Positions 9,867 to 21,903 of a stretch of 64,000 bases of DNA are shown here, piece by piece. Positions within the stretch are counted from its first letter, which is position 1, and each line of letters starts with the position of its first letter. The notes beneath the pieces are model-generated. The model was given only the letters and a program-made list of their open reading frames with translations. It did not search any database and was not told where the DNA came from. The stretch is taken from NCBI GenBank assembly GCA_026008535.1, contig BRKX01000002.1:74793380-74857379 (forward strand), written 5' to 3'. The position numbers and the translations under genes are program-made. The stretch is from Perilla frutescens. Taxonomy: Eukaryota; Streptophyta; Magnoliopsida; Lamiales; Lamiaceae.

Positions 9867-10739
9867 CTAACTCTGTTTTCGCTTATTTTCCAAATAAGCG
9901 AGATTCCTTTGGAAGTCCAAGATTGCTCGGACCAAATGCCAAAACCCAATCTCTGGCCAAAGCGCCCTTGGGGAGTAAAGAATGGAAGATGCACTCTGCC
10001 ACAAAAGGAAATTGCTTAAACGAGCCTCACCAGAAGAGCGGATTATAATGTCAGGATCAGGTGCAACTGCCATATAGATATGTTTCTCGATATCTGCCAC
10101 ATCAATAAGAGGCTCATTGCTGTCGGTTGCATTCCCTCCTAATCCAACTAAACCATACCCAGCACCACATGCGTCCAGGTCCCTAAATTCATCCTGCTTC
10201 TCTTTACATGTTTCTTCAACAGAATGTGCGATCTCATCTGTTGATGTGTAGGCAATGCATATTGAAAGGACAGCTTTCGAATTATGTTCAGTGGCATTCA
10301 TAGCTCTTTCAGCTGCTAGCCTGACCGGTTTGCTCAAAAGTTGGAGGTTTCCGATGAAGTGTACTCTTACTCCATACTGATTGACTATACTCTCTTTCTC
10401 AAGCAACGCTTCAATCTTTTCCAGTATCAACTGCATAGTGGATTGAACTTCTTCTGGGCGTCTTTTAAAGTTTTCAATGCTAAAAGCATAAATCGTAACA
10501 TACTTCACATTCAACTCATAACAGTATTTCAACATATTCATAAGAGCTAAAAATCCAACCCTATGTCCAGCTCCATCCAGTAAACCTTGCTTCTTGGCAT
10601 ATCTTCGATTTCCATCCATGATAAATGCAACATGCCTTGGAAGACAACCAGCAGAAAGAATTAAACATATACATCTGCGCAAAAAACTTCCCAGGCTTTC
10701 AATTAATTGAGTTGCCCAGTTACTACTCTGTTTCTCCAT
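9867..10739 (-). CDS. cis-prenyltransferase (dehydrodolichyl diphosphate synthase-like)
   Basis: A 290-residue single coding exon. The signature HVAFIMDGNRRYAKKQG carries the catalytic Asp and the DGNR loop; IYAFSIENFKR and the C-terminal DIIIRSSGEARLSNFLLWQ, with the downstream W-P-E segment, complete the conserved blocks of undecaprenyl/dehydrodolichyl diphosphate synthases. The enzyme adds isopentenyl units in cis configuration to farnesyl diphosphate, giving the polyprenyl backbone of dolichol at the ER. In the SGE(T)RLSN motif Thr is replaced by Ala. The ATG at 10739 was chosen because the sequence before it (10740-10781) looks like 5' UTR directly after a splice acceptor. The frame is also open upstream to 10838, which would add 33 residues of unlikely composition. 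The gene is transcribed toward the NFP-like gene. Confidence 0.9.
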   Translation of the reverse strand: MEKQSSNWATQLIESLGSFLRRCICLILSAGCLPRHVAFIMDGNRRYAKKQGLLDGAGHRVGFLALMNMLKYCYELNVKYVTIYAFSIENFKRRPEEVQSTMQLILEKIEALLEKESIVNQYGVRVHFIGNLQLLSKPVRLAAERAMNATEHNSKAVLSICIAYTSTDEIAHSVEETCKEKQDEFRDLDACGAGYGLVGLGGNATDSNEPLIDVADIEKHIYMAVAPDPDIIIRSSGEARLSNFLLWQSASSILYSPRALWPEIGFWHLVRAILDFQRNLAYLENKRKQS

Positions 10740-10781
10740 AAACAATTCAAATAGAAGCGGCAGAAGATGAACTAGATTTTC

Positions 10782-11967
10782 CTGACAACAACAGTAATAA
10801 AAAGATTCAATCTCAACTGTGTTATTATGGAAAACCATGACTCATATAAACATATTGCAAAAAAGAAAGAGAGATGGTGGAGATAGAAATTAGAAAGTAA
10901 GAGAAGAGTATTTAGACAGGGAATAATGACAATGATTAAATTAAATGTGTCACCATGCATATTGCTTTAACCTAGAAAAACAGCAAATTAACAATCACAT
11001 GCTTACAGATATTGGAAACTACGGCAGGAATCTTCAAGAATGGAGCATTTGTGGAATGAATTTAGGAATCAATTGTTTCAAATTTAGTTTTTTGATACTC
11101 TTGAAAGCATCAGTCAATACTCAGATAACAGGAATGGGACAATCAATTTTAACTTCCTTCAGAAAAAACTGTACATATCTCTTATATTGGTTAATAAAAC
11201 TAACAGAGGGTTGCAAAGTATCACTGTAGCCGAAAACCTGAAAAGTTTGAAGTTGAAGTCGATGCTAATATATGATTTCTAACATGTAAAAGTTGTTGAT
11301 AATGAATGATTTCTAACCCAACTACACCCGTAAAAGAGCAACGAACACTAAGAATCTTTAACTGACTACAAAAGGTTGAAAAATCCATCAAAGCTGACCT
11401 AAAAAATACTGAAATCGAAAAAATCTAGCTTATGCATACGAAAAACAATTAAGAAACAAAGATTGCCTGCTGATCAGACATTGTTCGAGTTTTCGCTGTC
11501 AGCATCTTTATCAGTGTGTGTAAATCAACTTATCAAGATCAGAGCTTTTGTGCCTTTTTTAGTTGTCCCAATCAGGATAGAATGGACCCATTACGAGTTG
11601 AGAATAATTCGTGAAAAATCAATCACTACAATCTACTTCACTCATTTTTTCGTGAAAGTGGACAATAATCAAACACAGAAAGTAGACAATAATTCGTGAA
11701 AAAAAAAAAATCAATCTAATGTCAAAGACAAACTTATTAGCTTACTGCATACCACACAACCGAAAATGGATTTAACAGACCGGAATTCATAACCACCACT
11801 ACAATCTACTTCACTCATTTTTTCTTTAAAAAAAAAAAACAAAAGAACATTTTTTTATAACATGCAAAATGCTGACTTTCTGTTATACACCCACCATCTT
11901 AGAGAAAATGAAGGTTAAAAAAAGCACATTTTTTTTTAAAGCAAAAAAGATTGGAGTCAGGGATTAC
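10782..11967 (-). other. Probable 5'-UTR intron of the cis-prenyltransferase gene
   Basis: On the minus strand a donor (ACG|GTAATC, exon ending at 11968) and an acceptor (TTGTCAG|GAAAATC, exon resuming at 10781) flank 1186 bp of AT-rich sequence. The upstream exon, roughly 11968-12130, is pyrimidine-rich with CCGCCGCCGTCGCC and contains no ATG on the minus strand, as expected for a leader. Inferred from motifs only. Confidence 0.45.
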
Positions 11968-12130
11968 CGTATGGTTTAAAATTTGGGGGGGAAATGCTGA
12001 AACAAAAGAGACGGCGACGGCGGCGGAGGCAGTGGTGGTTGGAGGAAGATGAATCTGCGATTGTGGGCAGTGCGACGATCACTCCCTTCAACTGAAATTC
12101 AATTAGGGTTAGGGATTGCAGGCCGATGAA

Positions 12131-13900
12131 AGCGATGGTGTCACATCTTTTAATTATTACAATTTACTATATTAAATAGTATATTGACTATAGTGGGAAT
12201 AATCAATGATCTAGATTCTAGAATTCACTAAAGGAAACTTCCTATTTCCATTATTTAAAATCTATATATTTATGTTATGTAAGATTTAATTTATTAATAA
12301 GGATTGCAATTAATTATGAATAATTAATCGATATTATCGATTCAATTATAATTTAGGAAAAAAATTGTAACTCCTCACGTGCACAAAATGATTAAAAAAA
12401 AGAATTATTAATATAGAATTTGAAAGATGTGTAATTTATCAATTTAGGACCTGAAAAATTAAAAAATTATTAATATAACTGTCTGAAAAATTAAAAAATT
12501 ATTAATATAATTGTCAATCTAGGACCTCAAAAATCACGAAATTTGATTTCTTTTTATTTTTTTAATTAAATTTCAATGAAAATTCATTCATCAATTATCT
12601 ATTAAATCTAATATAGAAATTGTTAAAATTAATTTTAAAAAAAAAAGAAAAAAATAGAGATTTTTGAGATTTTGAATTGAAAATTTTCATCTTTCAAGTT
12701 ACGAATCGAGATTACTCATAATTCTTCTAAAATCAAAATTATAAAAAAAAAACTTTGAGAGATAATAATTTTCTTGTTTTTAATAGAATTTACGCAAATA
12801 ATATACTAAATTAAAGGTCTTTTCACGACCTTTCATTTAAGATTTCGCATGGATAATTTTGGACGAAAATACAAAACATTCGTTTTTCATACATATAAAA
12901 TCTCTAAATAAAATAAAATTCTAAAATATAATTAGAAGCGTTAATTGGAATGTAATAAATTTTAATTGTGATTAATAAATTTTAATTTGAATTTAATAAA
13001 CTCCAGAAAAATCTAAATCCTAAAAAATATACCCTAAGTGTGATACATAGAGGTAGATAGATTAATCAGCCATTACTAACCTAACCCTAACATCTTGGCA
13101 TCTATCAATCTAATTTAATACTTTATCCGTGACTTTATATTGGGTCAACTGTTATTAAAAAAAAAAAAACTTTTTTTTTTTATCTCATTTGCAGTTTCAA
13201 CACCATTTTTAAAAATATTGTAATACGTGTACACGTGAAAAAAAAAGTTCAAATTTTCGATCGCTGGAAAAATTTACATGTCAAATTCATTTATAATAGA
13301 AAGATGGTGTCATTATTGTAACCTTTCAAAAGTCCGTTGAAATTACAAATAAGGTGAAATGTAACCCTTTGTTTTTTGCAATTTATCATTTTTTCTAATA
13401 AAATAATACAATTCATTTATTCATATCCATTATCTTCTTATATTCGAATTGGTACATTCTTTTGATTATGAACAAGATAAATTAATTTAGTTTAGTTTTA
13501 TTATTACATGCATTTTGTAAGGTGATTAAAATAAAATAGAATTCTTGACTAATAATATTCAAGATTTTGGTAATGGTCATCGAATTTTAAGAAAAAAAAA
13601 AAGCTCAGTGAGATTTGATCAAGCATATTGAGCGCAAGTAAATGGAAAAGGAAAGATTACACTTTTTGGCCCTTCAACAAGAAAATATGTTCCAATCAAA
13701 CCAAAACTAAAATCCAAAAACAAAGATTGAAATCATTATTGGAAGAAAAACTCTTTATAGATTGCTGATCATACCAATTCTGTGATGATACATGAACAAA
13801 TATTTCGACACAATTACATTTGGTGCTCAAAGTCGAAATACATGGCTTATTTTATTCCCCCCTTTCTGTGTATTATTCTATAGTTTGTAAGTTAATGAAG
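12131..13900. other. AT-rich intergenic spacer with repeat fragments
   Basis: No coding frame. Around 12448-12510 a roughly 35-bp unit (CTGAAAAATTAAAAAATTAT...) occurs twice in tandem. The block 12420-12555 (AGGACCTGAAAAA, TCTAGGACCTCAAAAAT, TTTGATTTCTTTT) is similar to 22910-23045, so both are copies of one dispersed repeat. At about 13140-13395 two ends resemble each other in inverse orientation (TCATTTGCAGTTTCAAC against CTTATTTGTAATTTCAAC), suggesting an old MITE of about 250 bp. Confidence 0.45.
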
Positions 13901-13997
13901 AGTTAAGTGTGATTTGATCATTGATCCTAGGCATCCAATATGCAGGCATGCATATACAAATATAGAGCAAGAATTGCAGAGCAAATGGGGTATGAAG

Positions 13998-16900
13998 CTA
14001 ACATGGAAAACTCCCGGTGAGTCGAATGTGGTCGAGAGTGCTCTTCAGGCCATATTTCAGCACAGCCTTATTGCCTTCCCTGAAACCATCTCCATATGCT
14101 GCAGAACTGTCTGATTCTATCTGGTGTTTGAAAAACTCCCCGTGTTTTCTCTCGAACTGAGACCGTTTGCCCTTCTTTGAGGATGTTGTTGAGGAGGACG
14201 AGGAAGCAGATGAAGACGAAGCAGAAGCAGAAGCTGCATTACCACCAGAGCCAGCCATGATTTCAGAATCCAACCACATATGAGCTAGCACTTGGCAGAT
14301 ACCTTCTTCGACTTCTGGACTTAGGTTCGGGTAACCTGAAACCAGCAAGACGAAACTGAACTTAGTTGTTAACTCAGTCAGCAAGAGAAACCTTCGAGGA
14401 AAATGGTGAAATTAATGGAATAAACCTTTAAGGCGGAGCCATGCATGCATCATTTCGTGAGCCAGGATTGAGCCGGTCAATAACCTAAAAAGACGATAGG
14501 TTTGTATTCGTGAGGATCAAAAGGCAGAAAGAAGACCATGTATAGCACAAATAGCATGGAGTAATTTAACTGTTTAACTCTACCTCGGTAAACCATACAA
14601 AATGAGAATGGCAGTTACTTCACATTTTCGGACCAGCCTGTAAGGCTCAGGGAACATGTCTATTATCCGATATCCTCCTATTTTAGGTCGCTTCAATATC
14701 TGGAATTTTGGGTATCAAGTTAAGAACACAAATATTCCCACAACATTATTAATCGATCTTTCATCCACTTCGAAGAACGAAGATGCTCATACCGTGTTAA
14801 CAGTTTGCTCTTCCGACAAGCAAAGGCCTCTAGTCTCCGGCATGTGGTGATGACCCTGGGCAACAGAACAAATATTGCCCAATCAGCAAGGTCTTAAAGA
14901 GAAGTTTAGGAAAATTATAATTTTACACAGAATAAAATCTACATTTTTCTCTCCTTCCATGGCTTCATTTAGTGCTTGTCTCTCAACCAAGAGCAATGGC
15001 ACTTGCTGCTCCACCTTCATGTTTAAACCTTCATAAAATTCTTGTATTTCAAGGTAAAGAGGTTGGCACTCGTGCGTATCCATTATTGATGAGTCTAGAC
15101 ACTCAAGACACAGCTTCCTTCCGTCATCTAGAACTAAATATCGGGCATCTACAGGCTGCAATTTTCAGAGGGTTTGCATTAATTCACCCCATTAGATAGG
15201 TAAAGAGTAGTAAGATATATTTATTTAAGGTTCAAGGAGATCTCCTGTTCGTAGCTCTTTCTTTCAGTCTCTTTCACTTTAGAGAAAAGATTATTTTCAC
15301 TGCTCACCTCCATTCTTTCGCAGCTGCAACAGCGCGGTGTTCCATCATGCTCATGTGCAGGGCAGTACTTCTGTTGCCAGAAAGGATGAGCTCTGTACTC
15401 AATTAGTCCAGCAGCATTCGTGGGAATCTACATAGATGGAAAATGAGGAAAACAAACCAAAGCCTTCAAGTAAAAAATGTGATTCTTGAAGGTAAATCGA
15501 GCAATATAACTCAGTCTGGTCTCAAATCATTCAATCAACAGTAAACTAATAAGCCTAACGCAACTGGAAAATGTATGCACAAACATAACATTCTGCAAAG
15601 TTAATGCTGTGCAATGGGATATGAAAACTTACAAAGTGCTTGCAAACATCACATTTGGGGTGGTGCGACTCCTTATAGCAAGATTTATGAAAAGGACGAT
15701 TATCAGACATCGAAAACTGAAACAGAATCCAAAATGAAGTCAGTTCACAAGATTACTGATTACCGGTTCACTCAGGTACTGTAAAATAGTAACATCAAGT
15801 TCAGCACCTCATAATCAGAAATTGGCTGGTTGCAATCGTGACAACGAAAACATTCAGGATGCCAAACAGCTCCCATGCAACTCAAGTATCTTCCATGGCC
15901 AATTTCGCTATTGCAACCAGCACAGATTCTAGACAAGAATAAAATATGTCAGGTCCATGAGACATGCAAAAAAAAAGTATTTTCTACAGCAAGAATCACC
16001 AACTCATACAATGCATGTAGAAAATAAAGCCCTAGCAAGACACAGCAGTTCTCACATCATTTCAATTTTCAGCATTGTATAGATAGAAGTGCTAATTCTC
16101 TTTGAGACATTAACATAAGACCTGTGCCAAACAGTTAAATAGTACTTCTCTCCTATCAAAGGATGTTGAGGATGATTCTGGCATACAACCTCTACAAGTG
16201 AAGGAGAAGTTTGATTTATGGTATGTAGCACTTGAAAAACTTCGATTTACTTGAACTAACAATAAGTAAAGATGTACGGGATCAACTAATGATGTCCTAA
16301 TGTACTTGAGAACCTTCACATCCACAAAATTTGCATAAAAATCGTATTACTTGCATGCATAGATGAAAAGCATAACAGAAAGAGAGCTGAAAATGATAAA
16401 TTATTGGGAAATGTAATACCTGTATCCAGAAGGATAGAAGAACGGAAAAGGTGGTGCAAAACTTCCATACTCAAATTGAGGTGACTGAGGTCGAGGTTGT
16501 TGAGGTGGAGGTGGAGGTGGAGGTGGAGGTGATTGTGGTGGAGGTGAAGGTGAATGAGGAGGAGGTGACTGAGGTGGAGGTGATTGGGGAGGAGATGACC
16601 GAGGGGAAGACCCCACATTCCAACTTTCTTGAAGAGCCTTAGCAAGCTGTTCATCTTCTTCCAACTGAGAGTCGCTATCTGATACAATCAGGAATTTGGA
16701 TAAGTTACCAAGTTACCCTATACCAAACCGCTAATAAGCTATCAAATGCATGATGCATCTTCATTCCATTACCTCAGAATATAGAAACGCCCTAGAGCTA
16801 ATAGAAAAGATACCACAATCTTCACGTTATGAGAATATGAATAAGAGAAGCCCCAAAATCGAATGAACGAATCCTCACAAGAAAATCTTGCAGCTGCTTG

Positions 16901-17225
16901 ACTTACCTACTATTTTTTTCCCTTTATCTTTGTCATCTGCTTCAGCAATGGAGATTGCAATTGCTCTATCAAGTTCTTCTCTATCAAAATCTGACAATTG
17001 ATCCTACATTAAGAATCAAGTTACTAAGTTGTGCAATCAATGATGTAACGATCTGCTATATGTGCAGACGAAGTTGAATCAATGATCATAGACGACCACT
17101 AGAGGGAAGATTACCGCTGAAATTGGAGGTCCTTCCCAAATTGTATCATCTTCATATTTCCCATGATATTGCCCTTTCGAGATTCTGTGGCTGTGGCCTT
17201 TGAGGATCTTGGTTAGCCAGCCCAT
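13998..17225 (-). CDS. DAR1: DA1-related LIM-domain peptidase, DAR1-like (11 coding exons)
   Basis: Minus-strand coding exons 17225-17115, 17003-16907, 16678-16420, 15928-15808, 15716-15633, 15427-15308, 15155-14943, 14855-14793, 14699-14584, 14484-14426 and 14335-13998 give a 526-residue frame; all introns read GT-AG. The protein opens with MGWLTKILKG, then two ubiquitin-interacting motifs (REELDRAIAISIAEAD and EDEQLAKALQES), a proline-rich linker, a LIM domain (CAGCNSEIGHG ... CFRCHDC), a second Cys/His module (KCDVCKHF ... PRCCSCERME) and the DA1 peptidase domain with the zinc motif HEMMH. DA1-family proteins are ubiquitin-activated peptidases that limit cell proliferation and organ size. 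The start, GYPNLSPEVEEG and HIRLTG resemble Arabidopsis DAR1 more than DA1. The (SPPP)n linker, coded by a GGTGGA-like repeat at 16500-16600, is an oddity. A non-coding leader exon lies upstream. Confidence 0.93.
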
Positions 17226-17265
17226 TACAACTGCTGCTTTCTGCTTCCGGCTCGACACTTATATC

Positions 17266-17833
17266 CTGCAGACTGAGGACATTTGAAGTTTCTCAGGCAG
17301 AAATTAGTTATCTTGCAATCAATATACAATGGAATTCACCCATATTCAAGGACTTGAACTTCTATTCTCCCAGCTAATTCACACACAATCTTTCCAACTA
17401 GCATTAATTTCAGAACAAACCAAAAAGGAAGGAATCAATATCAAACAATCATCTAACTCAAGTTTCACTGAGACATCGAATTCATTGATCAACTTCAAAC
17501 TTTCTTAAAGCAAAGCCACCAACTCTATCCCTATATTTCAGCAGAAAGGGGCTTCTGTCACAATCGAACACAACAAAATCGCAATTTATGCATCAAGATA
17601 TATCAATCAACAGCCAAGCTTCCAGAACACTCAAGAATCCAGTAACTCCACTATCTCACTTCAAAAACTATTTCCCATTAAATTATAAGAAATAAAAAAA
17701 AAAGTTGAATCTTTATTATTGCTCGGCTGTTCAAATATATTGATTAAGATAGAAAAAAAATAAAAAAATCTCCACAACACAACGAACCATAGCACGAACT
17801 TTATGTGTGTGAGAGAGAGAGAGAGGGATTTAC
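17266..17833 (-). other. Probable 5'-UTR intron of the DAR1-like gene
   Basis: On the minus strand a donor (TTTCCG|GTAAAT, exon ending at 17834) and an acceptor (GTCTGCAG|GATATAAG, exon resuming at 17265) bracket 568 bp. The leader exon upstream would include the (CT)n-rich stretch around 17809-17826 just inside the intron border. No ATG competes in 17265-17226. Motif-based inference. Confidence 0.45.
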
Positions 17834-17999
17834 CGGAAACAGATGAAGAATCTGCAGAATCTGATGAGACCCAGATCAGAGGAGGCATCAAATTTGGGAA
17901 ATGAAAGCATAATCAGCAACAAGAATCAGAAGAGCCGACATAAACGATACTCCATTTCCCCACATCAGAAATGAGTGAGTGTGTGTGTGTGAAGCTGAC

Positions 18000-18640
18000 A
18001 AAATCACCCAATCTTATTGTTGAGGGGAAACATGAATCGACAATCAGTGAGTGCTCATTTTGTGCTTGACTAATACCAGAAAAGAAAGAAACACTCAAGA
18101 ACAAAGTGGACACCTAACAACTACTTGAGTTCTAAGCAAAACATATGCCAAAAATTTGGCCTCTCTCTCCATCCCACCTTAGTTTTGGAGCTTTCTCATT
18201 GGTTTCTGATAAAGTTTGAATCTTGGCTATAAACACTTCTCTATTATAAAATTCAAGATTTCAGAAAATCATGGTGTATATTGGAAACCTCTAAAAGGTC
18301 CTTTTTTTTAATGAAACAATACACCCGTAAACTAACAAAAACTTGGTAAATTTAAGGTCACGGCAATGCATACCATTTTATATATATAATATAATTCTTT
18401 TATTTTATTTTCAATTTTTAATGGCCGATTGATAGAGACTTTTCCATATCTGGATCTTTCAATATTTACCAGGTGTTTAATATTAAGCATGAATTGTGCT
18501 GAAATTTTTAACCGATATCAAAAATTTTGGCGGAAACTTTTATTTGTCATTTGACACACACACACACACACACACACTTGATCCTCGTACTCAATTATTG
18601 GGTAAGTGTATTTTAACATTATTTATCTCTTATGTATATA
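18000..18640. other. DAR1-like promoter flank and spacer
   Basis: Upstream flank of the minus-strand DAR1-like gene followed by AT-rich DNA. Contains a (CA)n run at 18555-18578 and an (AT)n run near 18636-18648. No coding frame seen. Confidence 0.4.
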
Positions 18641-19870
18641 TATATATATGTACGATTAATTTAAATAGTTAAATTTAGTTAGCTACGATAAACTTTTTAC
18701 AATGCTACAATTAAATATAATTAGCTACGATTAAATAGCTATTTAAATAGCCACGCTTAAGTAGATACAGTTAAGTATAATAATATCTATGATAAATAGA
18801 TATGATTAAATAGGTATGATTAATTTAAATGCTACGATTAAATGTTAATAGCTACGATTACATTGGAATAGCTATGATTAATCATTTGTTTATAAAAACA
18901 TTTATGATTAATTACCCACAATTAAATAGATACGAGTAAATAGCTAATTAAGTAGCCACGATTAGGTACGATTAATTTAAAAAGGATATGGTTGTTTTAA
19001 AAAAAAGGTGCGGCTATTTAGTAAAAACAAAGCTATGATTCTTTTAAAAAATCAAAGATTAATTTCAAACATTATTTGACCACATACGATGAAAATATGC
19101 TACGATTATATTAGAATTACGATGGAAAAATATGAATAGCTTTTAGGTTGATAATTTCACCAGTTCACTGCGTCGATTTAATTGAATGCATTTATTTCGT
19201 GTAAGCATCATTAAATAACAAGAAACAGCAGGTATATGAGATAGAAATTGATTGACTAAATTTAATGCATGGTATTATTATTGTGTAAGAGGGTAGGGTA
19301 AATTTTATAAATAAATACACATGAACATACACGACATTATCACACTCCAAAAATCACAGCCAAAAAACATACAACAAAAATTTGAGCAAGGCGATAATGC
19401 TTTTTTTTTTTTTTTTTTTTTTTTGGAGAGGAGTGTGCGAGATGTTCATGACGAAGAAAAAATAGTGCAACTAATTTTCCATTTCGAAAAGGTACTTCTT
19501 GTAATATTCCTATTTTATGAAATGATTTACGTAAATCTTCTTCGTTTATTGTATATGTATTACATAATTATTGTTAAGTTAATTCGAAAATAGATGAGAG
19601 GGAGTGATTTAGCCTTATATAATTAATTATAGGGTTATTGATATTAATCGTAGTAAATTGTATGTTTAATGGTACCCTTATTTAGTTACTCGTTACTTAA
19701 GTTTAATCGTGGTAAAATTTTATTTTTAAAATTAATCGTAGCAAATTGTTGTGTTAATCATATATTTGTATTTTATATTAATCGTGACTTTGTAGTTTAG
19801 TGAATTTATAAAATAAATTAATAAAGCGTAGCAAATTTTTAGCCGTAGCTAGTATTTTAGTCAATTTGTT
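18640..19870. mobile_element. Inverted subterminal-repeat array, probable non-autonomous DNA transposon
   Basis: The left part (about 18670-19130) holds more than ten degenerate copies of TAGCTACGATTAAAT, including variants such as ATAGCCACG. The right part (about 19630-19865) holds the reverse complement, ATTAATCGTAGCAAAT, several times, ending in AGCCGTAGCTAG. Inverted clusters of short units at both ends are typical of CACTA/En-Spm subterminal regions. No CACTA terminus or target duplication was found, so limits and superfamily are uncertain. The centre carries a run of 24 T at 19401-19424 and no transposase frame. Confidence 0.5.
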
Positions 19871-20515
19871 CAAGCGTAAAAAAATTACAATTTCAAGATT
19901 TTGTGTATTTATATGACGTGGGACCTTTTGCCTTTTTCCCCAATTTTCCACTAAATGTCAAAACGACCTCACAACTACTAACCTTTCCTATTAACAAAGC
20001 GTCGTTTTTAGTTAAAATCTATTTAATTTAAATTTTACATATAGTATTTTCTATGTTAATTTCATTGCACTAAATTTTTATATTTTAGTTTGTTTTTTCT
20101 ATGTAATTTAGGGGCTCTTACGTGCAAGTACGATTTACATTCAGTGCACATTCAGATAACGACTTTAAATTAATTCAAATTGAATTTTTTTATGAACTAT
20201 TTTATTTCATGATAATATAATTATATTTATCGATATTTACAGTAAAATCAAAAAATAACCTGAAAAGTGTTATAAATCGTGAATAATGTTATATGATCTT
20301 AAGTAAGGTTGACATGGTATGTGTTTCCCCCCTTTCTTGATAGAAGATGTATGGTTTGTATGGGAGGATGAAATGAAGATAGTATAATTAAATTTTCAAT
20401 TTAATTCTGTCTTTTGTAGTAGAAATAGACACATAAAATTTATAATCAGTACGTTAAACTCAAAAAGTTAGTAACTTTATAGTTCACATCCTCAATTTAG
20501 TTGTTTTTTTAGAGA
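19871..20515. other. Spacer, no gene seen
   Basis: AT-rich sequence without a coding frame, repeat array or recognisable transposon end. Confidence 0.4.
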
Positions 20516-21590
20516 AATAACTTAATTTGACATGATGAACAAGTAGGATCAAGAAGCCTATCCACAAAAAATAGAGGTTCATCCCAAATACGAGAACCAG
20601 GAAAATCCTTATTCACTCTATCAAATTTATGAGGCACAATATTGACTTCTCTATATAAATGTCTGAACATTAATGTTTGGGTTAGCATGAAGCAAATGCC
20701 TAAAAAAATTTGAGTCAACTCTATCATAAGCTTTATTGATATCGGATTTTGGGATAATTTCACCTTTAGTCTCATTAGAATAGGATCAAAACACTTTTGG
20801 TCTCATATCTTTCATTTTTAGTCTCATAGTTTGTTAGCTCAACACTTTTGGTCCCATAATTTATTAGCTCGACACTTTTGGTCCCAAGTGTTTTTTACCA
20901 ACATTTTTAGTCCTAAAACTAATAGTATATTTTTTTTCTTATATTTTTTTGACGTTTCTTTTCCTATATTTTGTCGAGAATTTTGTTGAACAAGAAACGT
21001 ATATTGGCAAGAAGTTGAAATGGTTTTGTTAGGCATCTTGCTGGATATTTGTTGGGCACTTTGCAAGATATTTTGTTGAATATTTTGCTTAAATTTTTTG
21101 AGATATTATGTTATTTTGTTGGGTATTATGCTGAACTTTTTGCTAGCTATTTTTCTCTTTTTTCTTAATGATTTATTGAAAAAATGAAGTCGAAATGTTC
21201 TTTGAATAAATAAATAAATAAATATATAATATAACATACTTTACTTGGGACTAAAAATGTTGAAAAAAAAAACATTTGAAATCAAAAATATCAAGTTAAT
21301 AAATTATGGAACAAAAAACGAAAAATATAGGACAAAAAATATTTTGACCCAACTAAAAGTGAAATTATGCCTCGAATTTAAAGCCCTTTCGCCTCTCGCC
21401 TCTCGTTCCTCTATTTTTCCTCATTATTGAATGTATAATTTCAAGAAAAATATCTATGTGGAGTTTAGAGCATGTGGAAAGCTACACTCGCGTCAAAAAC
21501 ATCAGAACCCACTTTGTCCTAAAATTTATGATAGAAAGCAGGATTAAAACCATGGGGGCCTAGTGATTTATTTGACTGAAATATATATAA
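20516..21590 (-). pseudogene. Decayed LINE retrotransposon (reverse transcriptase and RNase H fragments)
   Basis: On the minus strand, 21582-21475 translates with one in-frame stop to NKSLGPHGFNPAFYHKF*DKVGSDVF, the plant LINE reverse-transcriptase block usually written KSPGPDGF...FYQxFW, with the Trp codon changed to TAG. Further along the strand, 20739-20680 gives DINKAYDRVDSNFF, the next RT block. After a frame change, 20690-20520 gives RHLYREVNIVPHKFDRV, resembling the C-terminal RNase H domain of plant LINEs. Much of RT is missing between the blocks. It is a dead element, interrupted by the TIR element at about 20754-21368. Confidence 0.65.
20754..21368. mobile_element. TIR element nested in the LINE relic
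   Basis: The two ends are imperfect inverted copies over more than 100 bp. The left has ACTTTTGGTCCCA twice and ACATTTTTAGTCC; the right has GGGACTAAAAATGTTG and then ATGGAACAAAAAACG, ATAGGACAAAAAATATTTTG and AACTAAAAGTGAAATTAT. The insert sits between two LINE RT blocks. The outermost bases overlap possible LINE coding sequence, so borders are good to about 20 bp, and no target duplication is evident. No transposase frame, so a non-autonomous element. Confidence 0.5.
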
Positions 21591-21677
21591 AATCTTCATT
21601 AATTTCGAATGTCTTAGTCATTCTCAATAGTTACCGAATAGACATATATCTAACTTAGCTTATTTTCTTATGTCTTT

Positions 21678-21708
<31 letters not shown>

Positions 21709-21903
21709 CAAATTCAATTGATTTGATTCGGCAATGATTTTTCTTATCGACGGGCCCGTGAACCCAACAATATAAATAAAATTTGGATTCAACTATATTT
21801 GAAAATTAAATTGAACATGTGGCAATGATCATAGGCATGTATAGTTTGGCCAAGATAATCGATACATAATATAAAGAAAAAAAAAGTATTAATCTAGGGG
21901 CTT

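Noticed and set aside
9755..10048. Open frames overlapping the cis-prenyltransferase 3' end
   Set aside because: Shadow frames of the real gene; the cis-prenyltransferase frame carries all conserved motifs.
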